From assembly GCA_964494625.1 (NCBI GenBank), contig CAZBRT010000003.1, forward strand, positions 519,218 through 583,217: a stretch of DNA of 64,000 nucleotides, read 5' to 3'. The position numbers and the translations under genes are program-made. Of this stretch, positions 42,467 through 50,326 are shown piece after piece (positions within the stretch are counted from its first letter, which is position 1; each line of letters starts with the position of its first letter). The stretch comes from UBA2784 sp964494625. Lineage in GTDB: Bacteria; Pseudomonadota; Alphaproteobacteria; Micropepsales; Micropepsaceae. Under the pieces are notes generated by a model. It made no database searches and was not told the DNA's origin. It saw only the letters and a program-made list of their open reading frames with translations.

Positions 42467-43963
42467 GTGAGCCAGCTGATCCTTGCCATCGACCAGGGCA
42501 CTACCTCTACGCGCGCCATCCTGTTCAAGCCCGACGGCGTGGCCCTTCGAACCGCGTCACGTCCGTTAACACAACATTATCCGCAGGACGGATGGGTCGA
42601 GCATGACGCCCAGGAAATCTGGGCAGCGACGCTCGACGTCGTGCGCGAGGTCCTGACCGGCACGGCGCTTACCGCCGTCGCGGCCATCGGCATCACCAAC
42701 CAGCGCGAAACGACCGTGCTTTGGGACCGCAAGACGGGTGAACCCATCCATCGCGCCATTGTCTGGCAGGACCGGCGCACGGCGGATGTTTGCGCGCGGC
42801 TTGGCGCTGAGGGGCTTGGTCCCATGGTCCAGGAGCGCACCGGGCTTTTGCTGGACCCTTATTTCTCCGGGACCAAGCTTGCCTGGCTGCTTGATCATGT
42901 GCCCGGCGCGCGCGGGCGCGCGGAAAGGGGCGAACTTGCTTTTGGCACGATCGACAGCTGGCTCATCTTCAAGCTGACCGGCGACAAGGTGCACGCGACC
43001 GACGCCACCAATGCGTCGCGAACCATGCTCTTCAACATCAACAACTCGCGCTGGGATGATGCGTTGCTGAAGGCGCTCAATGTGCCCGCTGCGGTCCTGC
43101 CCGAAGTGCGTGACAGCGCGGCAGATTTCGGCATGACGGATGCCCGTCACTTTGGCGTTGCCTTGCGGATCGGTGGCGTTGCCGGCGATCAGCAGGCCGC
43201 GGCCCTTGGCCAAGCGTGTCTTGAGCCCGGATTGATGAAGGCGACCTATGGCACGGGCTGCTTTGCCCTGACCAATGCCGGCACCAGGCCCGTCATCTCC
43301 CGCAACCGGCTTCTGGGAACAATTGCCTATCGGCTCAACGGCACATCGACCTATGCGCTGGAGGGATCGATCTTCATGGCGGGCGCGACCATCCAATGGC
43401 TGCGCGATGGCCTCAAACTTTTCACCCATGCCTCCGAAAGCGAAGCGCTGGCGCGGCAGGCGGACCCGCGCAGCGGCGTCGTTCTGGTTCCCGCCTTTGT
43501 CGGGCTTGGCGCGCCCTATTGGGACCCGCATGCGCGCGGCGCGATCCTTGGCTTGACGCGCGATTCAGGGCCTGCCGAAATCGTGCGCGCGGGCCTTGAA
43601 TCCGTTGCCTTCCAGACGCGCGATCTCATCGAGGCGATGGCTGCCGACATGAAGGCTGCCGGGCTTCAGGCTCCGGCTGCGCTTCGCATTGATGGCGGCA
43701 TGGTTGCGAATGAGTGGTTCTGCCAGACACTGGCTGATCTTGTCGGGTTGCCGGTCGAACGGCCTTTCGTTACCGAGACAACGGCCTTCGGCGCAGCTGC
43801 ACTGGCGGGTCTCACGGCGGGATTGTTCGCTTCACCCCAGGCCTTCGCAAAAAGCTGGCGACTGGAACGGCGGTTTGAGCCGGTGATCGCCGCAACTTCG
43901 CGCGATGAGCGCTATGCGCGCTGGAAGGATGCGGTCGCGCGCGTCAGGTCGGGCAGGGCCTAG
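42467..43963 (+). CDS. glpK: Glycerol kinase
   Basis: A 498-aa FGGY kinase that phosphorylates glycerol to sn-glycerol 3-phosphate. Signatures are IDQGTTSTRAILF at the N-terminus, ITNQRETTVLWDRKTG, ATYGTGCFALTN, and LESVAFQTRDLIEAM with RIDGGMVANEWFCQ. Length is standard. The start is GTG 42467 with GGAG about 12 bases upstream. No glpF or glpD is adjacent. Confidence 0.96.
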   Translation: MSQLILAIDQGTTSTRAILFKPDGVALRTASRPLTQHYPQDGWVEHDAQEIWAATLDVVREVLTGTALTAVAAIGITNQRETTVLWDRKTGEPIHRAIVWQDRRTADVCARLGAEGLGPMVQERTGLLLDPYFSGTKLAWLLDHVPGARGRAERGELAFGTIDSWLIFKLTGDKVHATDATNASRTMLFNINNSRWDDALLKALNVPAAVLPEVRDSAADFGMTDARHFGVALRIGGVAGDQQAAALGQACLEPGLMKATYGTGCFALTNAGTRPVISRNRLLGTIAYRLNGTSTYALEGSIFMAGATIQWLRDGLKLFTHASESEALARQADPRSGVVLVPAFVGLGAPYWDPHARGAILGLTRDSGPAEIVRAGLESVAFQTRDLIEAMAADMKAAGLQAPAALRIDGGMVANEWFCQTLADLVGLPVERPFVTETTAFGAAALAGLTAGLFASPQAFAKSWRLERRFEPVIAATSRDERYARWKDAVARVRSGRA

Positions 43964-43975
43964 AACCCGCGGCGG

Positions 43976-44320
43976 TCAGTTGGGCGCGGGCAGAATCTGG
44001 ATCGACTCCAGATAGGCCAATATGTCGTCGATCTCGCCGGGCTCGAACACGAATTCGGGCATGTCGCGGTGGCCCACGCCGATCCCCTCCGCCAATGCTT
44101 CCGCCAGGTTCTCGATCACCACGCGCTGGTTGATGAGCGGGAAGGGCGGTGCGTCCTTGTGGGGGCTTGGCAGGTCGGCATCCTGCGAGTGGCAGGCGCC
44201 GCACTTGGCCTCAACGATGGCCCGGCCGTTGGCTGCATTGCCGACGGGCAAGGGTACTTCCTCCGCCACACAGCCAAAGGCGAGTGCGCTGCACAAGAGG
44301 GGGGCCAGCATCAACTTCAT
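43976..44320 (-). CDS. Small monohaem cytochrome c
   Basis: A 114-aa exported protein. A signal sequence (about residues 1-20, LLCSALAFGCVAEE) is followed by a class I cytochrome fold with haem site CGACH and a C-terminal ILAYLESIQ helix. Methionine of RDMPEF is a plausible sixth ligand. The AFGC segment could also be a lipobox. ATG 44320 gives a standard signal peptide; ATG 44341 is open too. The electron partner is unknown. Confidence 0.87.
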   Translation of the reverse strand: MKLMLAPLLCSALAFGCVAEEVPLPVGNAANGRAIVEAKCGACHSQDADLPSPHKDAPPFPLINQRVVIENLAEALAEGIGVGHRDMPEFVFEPGEIDDILAYLESIQILPAPN

Positions 44321-44374
44321 GGTCGGGTTTCGTATGGTCATCGGTCGAGCCTATCCGTTTTGCGCGCTCATTCC

Positions 44375-44407
44375 TTGACACGCATCATCGCCTGACAAAT
44401 TATCAGG
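44375..44407 (+). promoter_or_regulatory. Promoter and palindromic operator of tetR operon
   Basis: TTGACA (44375-44380) and AATTAT (44398-44403) are spaced by 17 bases. Overlapping the -10 region is CCTGACAAATTATCAGG (44391-44407), an inverted repeat CCTGA-N7-TCAGG. Such a site 27 bases before the TetR gene suits autorepression by that regulator. Confidence 0.55.
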
Positions 44408-44433
44408 AAAGGCAATGTGCGAGGCGAGTCAAA

Positions 44434-45048
44434 ATGGTTGCAGAAATCTCCGCCAATCCTACTGACGCTGGCAAGGGTCGGCGTCCATCTGACAGCAGGG
44501 TGCGGCTTCTGGCTGCGGCGCGCAAACTCTTTGTCTCTCGCGGATACCACGATACGCGCCCGCAGGACATTTCGCGCGAGGCGGGGTTGGGACACGGCAC
44601 ATTCTATCTGCATTTCTCGGACAAGCGCGCCTGCTTCCTGGCATTCCAGGAGGAGGCGCGGGATGAGCTGGACGCTGTTGTGCGCGCCGAGATCGGCGGC
44701 GAGCGCAGCCTGGCCGGCATCGTCCGCGCGACGCTGCGCGCAATCTTCACCTACGCCGAAACCCATCCCCACGTGCTCCTGACAGCGATGGCGGACGAAG
44801 CCATCATTTCGGCTGCCGGTGGTGGTGGACGAACGCTGGTCGACCGCTGGTCGGAAGATTGGGCCGCGATGCTTGCCGAACTTGCCGGGCAGGGACTGAT
44901 CGACAGAGCCATCGACAGTGTTGTGGCCAGCCATGCCGTGATCGGTGCCATCCATCAGGCGGCCTCGGCAGGCTATCGGGCGGGCAAATCACGCGATGCG
45001 CTTCTGGAGGCGCTGACCTTGTTCCTGACCAAGGCGCTCAAGCCATGA
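44434..45048 (+). CDS. TetR family transcriptional regulator
   Basis: A 204-aa protein. The N-terminal HTH is RLLAAARKLFVSRGYHDTRPQDISREAGLGHGTFYLHFSDK (written here as segments RLLAAARKLF, DISREAGLGHG and TFYLHFSDK), and a helical ligand-binding domain follows. The start at ATG 44434 has GAGGCGAG upstream. It overlaps the next gene's alternative start (ATGA at 45045), so it is the first gene of the operon to 49155 and probably its repressor. The ligand is likely the pathway substrate or an acyl-CoA, which is inference. Confidence 0.92.
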   Translation: MVAEISANPTDAGKGRRPSDSRVRLLAAARKLFVSRGYHDTRPQDISREAGLGHGTFYLHFSDKRACFLAFQEEARDELDAVVRAEIGGERSLAGIVRATLRAIFTYAETHPHVLLTAMADEAIISAAGGGGRTLVDRWSEDWAAMLAELAGQGLIDRAIDSVVASHAVIGAIHQAASAGYRAGKSRDALLEALTLFLTKALKP

Positions 45049-45062
45049 GCGGAGGAAATGCC

Positions 45063-46097
45063 ATGCACCAATCCGTATTCACCCGCGACGAATTGATGGC
45101 AGACGACATCTATGCGCGTCCGCAGATCGAGGCGGGCTACCGCCTGCACGGCGGGTTCGACGCGGCGGGAAATTATATCAGCCCACGCACGCGGAACCGA
45201 TGGCCTGCCGTACGCAACTGGGCAAAGGCGCTTGAGGCGCGCGGGTTTCCGCTGATCGATGCATCCACGCGGCTGTTGAAACTGGGTAGTTACCCCTCGG
45301 CCGAGCAGCAGCGTTTCCTGCTGGCGCGCGGCTTCGGGCAGTCGTTGTGGAATGGTCTCACCATTACCGGTGTCATCGAAGCCCGGGGCCGGGCGCTTTG
45401 CGAGATCACAGCCCCTGATTTCCAGGCGGCGATCCTTGATGACATCTCCGGCACCTGCACCGGCCATCTCAACAAGGGCCTCCTTTACGCCCATGGCCTT
45501 GACGAAGGCGGCGACAAGGCAAACGGCGTCGGTGGCCATGACGACATGTGGTTTGCCGTGCGCGATGCGCTGTTCGGCAAGAACGCCTGGCCCGACCCCG
45601 TCATTCCCGAGAGCATTGCGCGCCCAGAGGCCGTGCGGCGCATGCCCCAGATCGCCAAGGAGATCGAGGACTGGATCCTGCTCCTGATGAATGTGCTGAT
45701 GATCGAAGTGCGGGCAGAATCCTTCTTCAGCTTCTGCATCGGCGTAATGACAGCGCCCGACACGTTCCTCGACCGCAAGCCCGAGGCGCGTCATGCCGCG
45801 GTGATCGTTGACCGCATCCGCACTGATGAGGCGATCCACGTCGCTTACCTCCAGTGCTTTGTCTCGGAGCTGCGCTCTATCCGTTTCCGTACGTCAGGGG
45901 GCAGTGTTGATGGCGCAAGCCTGATCGATCCGGTCTGGCGCGACATGATCGAATGGCACGCCGTCACCAATGCCAATTTCTCGCGCGAGCAGGCGCGCAA
46001 CACGATCCGCGACAATCTTCTGGCGTCGCGACCGGATGGCAAGGCCATCTTCGAGGGATTTGAAGCACTCGCCACAGCAAAGGTTGCAGCGGAATGA
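45063..46097 (+). CDS. Unrecognised ferritin-like diiron protein candidate
   Basis: A 344-aa soluble helical protein with no close match I can name. Likely metal ligands are clustered: E215 and E219 (MIEVRAESFF), E256 and H259 (RTDEAIH), and, in an earlier helix pair, H135, H144 and H159 with D160/D161 (GHDDMWF). This E/ExxH pattern is typical of ferritin-like diiron oxygenases or oxidases, but the order is unusual. GGAGG seven bases before ATG 45063 sets the start; an ATG at 45045 overlaps the tetR stop. It is coupled by ATGA overlap to two SDRs and followed by a flavin monooxygenase, so it probably oxidises a substrate shared by them. Confidence 0.6.
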   Translation: MHQSVFTRDELMADDIYARPQIEAGYRLHGGFDAAGNYISPRTRNRWPAVRNWAKALEARGFPLIDASTRLLKLGSYPSAEQQRFLLARGFGQSLWNGLTITGVIEARGRALCEITAPDFQAAILDDISGTCTGHLNKGLLYAHGLDEGGDKANGVGGHDDMWFAVRDALFGKNAWPDPVIPESIARPEAVRRMPQIAKEIEDWILLLMNVLMIEVRAESFFSFCIGVMTAPDTFLDRKPEARHAAVIVDRIRTDEAIHVAYLQCFVSELRSIRFRTSGGSVDGASLIDPVWRDMIEWHAVTNANFSREQARNTIRDNLLASRPDGKAIFEGFEALATAKVAAE

Positions 46098-46993
46098 TGG
46101 ACCTGAAGGGAAAGACTGCCTTCATCACGGGTGGGGCGTCGGGCCTTGGCCTTTCGATGGCACGCGCACTCGGCCACGAGGGCATGAAGATCATGCTCGC
46201 CGATGTCGATGCCGAAGGGCTGAAGACGGCAGAAGCCGAATTGACTGCACGCCAGATCGAGACGGCCAGTGTCATCGTTGACGTGACCGACCGGAGCGCC
46301 GTGCGCCAGGGCGCCCTGAAAACGGTCGAGCGCTTCGGCAAGGTGCATGTCGTCTGCAACAATGCGGGCGTTGCGGTTGGCGGACCGATCGGCACGGTCA
46401 AGGAGCGCGACTGGGACTGGATCATCGACGTCAACATCAAGGGCGTCGTCTATGGCGTCGAGACCTTTACGCCGCTCATCAGGAGCCACGGCGAGGGCGG
46501 GCATTTCGTCAATACCGCTTCGATGGCCGGCATGATCTCGCCACCGGGCATGGAGCCCTATTGCGCGTCCAAGTTTGCGGTCGTCGCGATGAGCGAGGGA
46601 TGGGCAGGGCAGTTGGCGCCGTTCAACATCGGCGTTTCGGTGCTGTGTCCCGGATATGCCAAGTCGCGCATTTTCGAGAGCGGGCGCGCGCGTCCGCCAT
46701 CCTATGGCGGTCCGGGAGAGATTGATCCGGGCATTGCACCTGACCGCGCGGAAGCGGCTGCCCGCGTGCTTTCCGGCATGGATGCCGATGTCGTGGGCCG
46801 TCGCGTGGTCGAAGGGATCAAGGCGAATGAGCTTCACATCTTCACGCACCGCGAAATGCGCGTCGTGGTGGAGATGCGCATGGACATGCTGCGCCAGGCC
46901 TTTGACCGGGCGGATGCAAGCGTTGCGCTGAGTGCCGTTCCCAAAATTAATCCCGCCACACTTCTCCAGCAATTGGCGGGAGCCAAGCCATGA
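46094..46993 (+). CDS. SDR family oxidoreductase, copy 1
   Basis: A 299-aa short-chain dehydrogenase/reductase. It has the NAD(P) motif TGGASGLG, the structural NNAGV, and the catalytic YCASK with the upstream serine in NTASM. It is clearly paralogous to the next gene: both share GKTAFITGGASG, FGKVHVVCNNAGV and SHGEGGHFVNTASM. The C-terminal extension (about residues 210-299) is longer than in minimal SDRs. It starts in the stop of the ferritin-like gene and ends in the start of the next. Confidence 0.93.
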   Translation: MMDLKGKTAFITGGASGLGLSMARALGHEGMKIMLADVDAEGLKTAEAELTARQIETASVIVDVTDRSAVRQGALKTVERFGKVHVVCNNAGVAVGGPIGTVKERDWDWIIDVNIKGVVYGVETFTPLIRSHGEGGHFVNTASMAGMISPPGMEPYCASKFAVVAMSEGWAGQLAPFNIGVSVLCPGYAKSRIFESGRARPPSYGGPGEIDPGIAPDRAEAAARVLSGMDADVVGRRVVEGIKANELHIFTHREMRVVVEMRMDMLRQAFDRADASVALSAVPKINPATLLQQLAGAKP

Positions 46994-47835
46994 TCGACGT
47001 CAAAGGCAAGACCGCCTTCATCACCGGCGGCGCGAGCGGTATCGGGTTGGGCATGGCGCGCGTATTCGGCCTGGCGGGCATGAAGGTGATGATTGCCGAC
47101 ATCGATCAGGAGCGGCTTGCGCAGGCGGTCGAGAGCCTGAAAAGCCAGCAGATCGATGCGCAATCCGTCCTCTGCGATGTGACCTCGCGCGGTGAAGTGC
47201 AACGCGCGGCGCTTGCCACAATCGGCGCGTTCGGCAAGGTGCATGTCGTCTGCAACAATGCCGGCGTCGGTGCCGGCGGCACGCTGGGCGAGGTCGAGCC
47301 GCGCAACTGGGACTGGGTGATTGACGTCAATCTCAAAGGCGTCGTCTTCGGCGTTGAAACCTTCGCGCCGCTGATCAAGAGCCATGGCGAGGGCGGGCAT
47401 TTCGTCAACACCGCGTCCATGCTGGGCCTTGCGACCTTCGGCGGTGTCGAGCCTTACTCGGCCACCAAATACGCGGTTGTCGGCATGAGCGAGGGCTGGC
47501 GCCAGCAATTGGAGCCCTTCGGTATCGGCATGTCGGTCCTCTGCCCAAGCTGGGTGCGCACCGGCATTGCCGATAGTGGCCGCAACCGCACGCAAGCCTA
47601 TGGTGGCGCCATCACGCCGCAGGCCCATCCGCTTTCCGACATGGTGCGCGCGGCGGTGGCAAGCGGCTATCCGCCCGAAGCCGTCGGCGAACGGGTCCTG
47701 GAAGCGATCCGCGCCAACGAACTCTATGTCATTGTCGGGTCCGACATTCGGGCCATGGTCGAAGCGCGCTTCAAGGCGATCCTTGAGGGGTGCGAGGCCT
47801 CGGAGCGCAGCCCGGCACTCAATCGTACAAAGTGA
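46990..47835 (+). CDS. SDR family oxidoreductase, copy 2
   Basis: A 281-aa SDR with TGGASGIG, NNAGV, NTASM and catalytic YSATK. It probably arose by tandem duplication of the previous gene and may act on a different step or stereoisomer. Overlap with copy 1 is ATGA at 46990-46993. It is followed 18 bases later by the flavin monooxygenase gene. Confidence 0.93.
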   Translation: MIDVKGKTAFITGGASGIGLGMARVFGLAGMKVMIADIDQERLAQAVESLKSQQIDAQSVLCDVTSRGEVQRAALATIGAFGKVHVVCNNAGVGAGGTLGEVEPRNWDWVIDVNLKGVVFGVETFAPLIKSHGEGGHFVNTASMLGLATFGGVEPYSATKYAVVGMSEGWRQQLEPFGIGMSVLCPSWVRTGIADSGRNRTQAYGGAITPQAHPLSDMVRAAVASGYPPEAVGERVLEAIRANELYVIVGSDIRAMVEARFKAILEGCEASERSPALNRTK

Positions 47836-47853
47836 TCAGGAAAGGCGCCGCCC

Positions 47854-49155
47854 ATGAAGTTCGGCATTTTCTACGAGCATCAATTGCCCAAGCCCTGGAA
47901 CGCGGGTGACGAGCATCGCCTGTTCCAGGAAGCGCTCGACCAGGTGGAACTGGCCGACCGCATCGGCATCGATCACGCATGGGAAGTGGAGCATCATTTC
48001 CTTGACGAATACTCGCATTCATCGGCGCCGGAAGTCTTTCTGGCCGCGTGTTCACAGCGCACCAAGCGGATCCGGCTGGGCCATGGCATCGTCCTGATGC
48101 CGCCGGGATATAATCATCCGGCGCGTGTGGCCGAGCGCATCGCGACGCTTGATCTTGTCTCCAATGGCCGTGTGGAGTTCGGCACCGGCGAGAGCTCTGC
48201 GCTCCTGGAGCTTGGTGGCTATCGCGTGCCCGTCGAGAAGAAGCGCGCGATGTGGCGCGAAACGGTCGAGCAGACGCTCAACATGATGGTGATGACGCCT
48301 TATCCCGGCTTCAAGGGCGAGTACTTTGAAATGCCCTGCCGGAACGTTGTGCCCAAGCCGGTGCAGAAGCCGCATCCGCCGGTGTGGGTTGCCTGCTCGA
48401 ACCGCGAGACCATCAAGATGGCGGCGCGGCTGGGCATCGGTGCGCTGACCTTCTCGTTTGTCGATCCCAAAGAGGCAAAGTCGTGGGTTGACGAATATTA
48501 TCACCTCATCAAGACCGAGTGCGTGCCCATCGGCCATGCGATCAATCCGAACATCTGCATGGTGACAGGCTTCAGTGTGCATCGTGACGCGGAAGAAGCC
48601 CGCCGACGCGGCCTCGATGGTTTCAAGTTCTTCGGCTATGCGCTGGGGCATCACTACATCTTCGGTGAGCACAAGCCTGGGCGCACAGATATCTGGGCGG
48701 CCTATGAGCAGGCCAAGGCCCATATCCCCGACAATGCGGGCGTTGGCGGTATCGGCACGCCGGACATGCTGCGGCGGCATCTTCAGGGATTTGCCGATGC
48801 GGGCGTGGATCAGGTTTCGTTCATCCAGCAAGGCGGCAAGAACCAGCATGATCACATCTGCGAGGCGCTGGAGCTTTTTGCGCGTGACGTGATGCCGGAA
48901 TTCAAGGAGCGCGAGGACGAGCGCCAGAAGCGCAAGATGGAAGAGCTTGCGCCCTATCTTGAAAAGGCCATGGCGCGCAAACAGCGCCTTGCCGAGATGC
49001 GCGACGAGGATGTGCCGACGGTCGTGGCGCTGGGCCGCCAGATCGCAGCAACGCAACCTCTGGACAGGGAAGCCGAGGAGGCGCGCAAGCGCTGGTCAGA
49101 GCAAAGCCGGGTGCCCTTGGAAGACCCGTTGAAGAAGCAGCCGGCGGCGGAGTAG
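47854..49155 (+). CDS. Luciferase-like (LLM class) flavin monooxygenase
   Basis: A 433-aa bacterial-luciferase-fold enzyme that uses reduced flavin and O2. Signatures include MKFGIFYEHQLPKPW, WEVEHHFLDEYSHSSAPEVFLAA, IRLGHGIVLMPPGYNHPARVAERIATLD and VEFGTGESSALLELGG. A C-terminal coiled-coil-like charged tail (about residues 355-433, KEREDERQKRKMEELAP) is longer than in typical members. It is the last gene of the TetR-headed operon. The reaction may be Baeyer-Villiger or hydroxylation of a hydrophobic substrate, which the sequence does not decide. Confidence 0.92.
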   Translation: MKFGIFYEHQLPKPWNAGDEHRLFQEALDQVELADRIGIDHAWEVEHHFLDEYSHSSAPEVFLAACSQRTKRIRLGHGIVLMPPGYNHPARVAERIATLDLVSNGRVEFGTGESSALLELGGYRVPVEKKRAMWRETVEQTLNMMVMTPYPGFKGEYFEMPCRNVVPKPVQKPHPPVWVACSNRETIKMAARLGIGALTFSFVDPKEAKSWVDEYYHLIKTECVPIGHAINPNICMVTGFSVHRDAEEARRRGLDGFKFFGYALGHHYIFGEHKPGRTDIWAAYEQAKAHIPDNAGVGGIGTPDMLRRHLQGFADAGVDQVSFIQQGGKNQHDHICEALELFARDVMPEFKEREDERQKRKMEELAPYLEKAMARKQRLAEMRDEDVPTVVALGRQIAATQPLDREAEEARKRWSEQSRVPLEDPLKKQPAAE

Positions 49156-49165
49156 CCGCCACCGG
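49141..49165. terminator. Hairpin at end of operon, possible terminator
   Basis: CCGGCGGCGG and CCGCCACCGG form a 10-bp stem with one mismatch and an AGTAG loop spanning the stop codon at 49153-49155. A strong T run is missing, so termination is not certain. Confidence 0.35.
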
Positions 49166-49181
49166 CTCTCGCTTCCTCGTG

Positions 49182-49763
49182 TCAGTTGCGCACGACCGTG
49201 TACCGGGTCAATTCGAAGCGGGGTGCCTCCCAGTCCGGGGCAAGGGCTGCCGCCTGCTTGAGGTCGCGATAGGCTTCGGTGACACGATCAAGCCTCTCGA
49301 GGACCATCGCCCGACCGAAATAAGCGACTTCGGGCTTCTCGAGTTTCATCGACAGGGCAGTGTTCAGGTCATCGAGCGCCGTTGCCAAGTCGCCGAGCGC
49401 CACATGGGCCGCAGCGCGGTTGGTATAGGCATCACCCATCGACGGTGAGGTTGCGAGCGCCGCATTGAAGTCGGCGAGCGCATCTTCCGAACGCCCAAGC
49501 CGCAGCCTCACGATGCCACGGTTGACATAGGTTGCCGCTGTATCACGCTTGCCGAGCATCTCATCGCCAAGCGCGTCGGTGCACAATTCGTCGATGGATT
49601 CGTTCGCGCGACCTGCATCCACTGCGGTGAAGCAGGCATTTCCCATATTGTCGCCCATGACAATGGTCGCCGCATGGGCGGGCACCGCCACTGATGCTGC
49701 CAGCGCAGCAACACCCCAGAACGCGCCGGTGACCAAACTCGTACGCCAAGAAAAACTGGACAT
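49182..49763 (-). CDS. Exported TPR-repeat protein
   Basis: A 193-aa protein with a signal peptide (about residues 1-31, ending VPAHAATI) and three TPR-like units. These include ATYVNRGIVRLRLGRSEDALADFNAAL, given here by its key start ATYVNRG and end FNAAL, and DAYTNRAAAHVALGDLATAL. The first segment carries two cysteines (GNACFT and DELCTD). ATG 49763 with GAGGAG upstream is the start. It may be a periplasmic adaptor; no partner is evident. Confidence 0.85.
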   Translation of the reverse strand: MSSFSWRTSLVTGAFWGVAALAASVAVPAHAATIVMGDNMGNACFTAVDAGRANESIDELCTDALGDEMLGKRDTAATYVNRGIVRLRLGRSEDALADFNAALATSPSMGDAYTNRAAAHVALGDLATALDDLNTALSMKLEKPEVAYFGRAMVLERLDRVTEAYRDLKQAAALAPDWEAPRFELTRYTVVRN

Positions 49764-49949
49764 GAGGGTCTCCTCTCTTCTGGTGAAAGGCAGGCCCTTG
49801 CGGCAACCCTCAGGGCGCCACGAAACGCCTGCTTGCCCGTAAATGCTACGCTTGGTCTTGGTAGCTGTCCCTTGTTTCGTGCCAATCGCACGGGAAATTG
49901 ATGACAATTCGGGTGACCAGTTCGGGGATATTTCGGCCAGGTGTCGGGA

Positions 49950-49991
49950 GCGAAGACTTCCTGTTGCCATATGACATCAGGAAGCCTTCGC
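49950..49991. repeat. 42-bp imperfect palindrome
   Basis: Arms GCGAAGACTTCCTG (49950-49963) and CAGGAAGCCTTCGC (49978-49991) match in 13 of 14 positions around a 14-base loop that contains CATATG. It lies between two minus-strand genes and lacks a T run, so it is not a standard terminator. It may be a protein-binding site or a mobile-repeat remnant. The rest of 49764-50027 shows no gene. Confidence 0.55.
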
Positions 49992-50027
49992 AACCCATTC
50001 TGATCCAACGGGAAATGGCCTGATCTG

Positions 50028-50183
50028 CTATTTCTTGTTGTCGAACACGAATTTGAGGGCTTGCCCCAGCGCAAACAGGAGAAGGACCCCTGCGGTCAAC
50101 GCCGCATATCTTGGCTGGGGCAGAAAGTTGAAACAGCTCTCCCACCACACCCACGCTTCATCGAAGACTCGTGATACACCCAT
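50028..50183 (-). CDS. Small single-pass membrane protein, 51 aa
   Basis: A 51-codon ORF with a strong ribosome site (AGGAGGG, five bases before ATG 50183). The product is MGVSRVFDEAWVWWESCFNF followed by one membrane helix (about residues 27-42, YAALTAGVLLLFALGQ) and a basic tail ending DNKK. It is amphipathic and Trp-rich before the helix. It is below common length thresholds and easily missed. Function is unknown. Confidence 0.6.
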   Translation of the reverse strand: MGVSRVFDEAWVWWESCFNFLPQPRYAALTAGVLLLFALGQALKFVFDNKK

Positions 50184-50284
50184 GACGCCCTCCTTCAGCG
50201 CCTACTCCGCACCAATTGCCAAAGCGTGAACCGGGTGGTTTAACGGCGCGTAAAGTGACGGCTTTTCATCAATTTGCAGCGGCA

Positions 50285-50307
50285 CCGGGATCGTCTAGCG
50301 ATCCGGG
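50285..50307 (+). promoter_or_regulatory. Leader hairpin before methyltransferase gene
   Basis: CCGGGATCG-TCTAG-CGATCCGGG forms a perfect 9-bp stem with a 5-base loop, ending 19 bases before the ATG at 50327. It could affect translation start or be an operator. Confidence 0.4.
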
Positions 50308-50326
50308 CCTTCGGGGAGTATTGACG

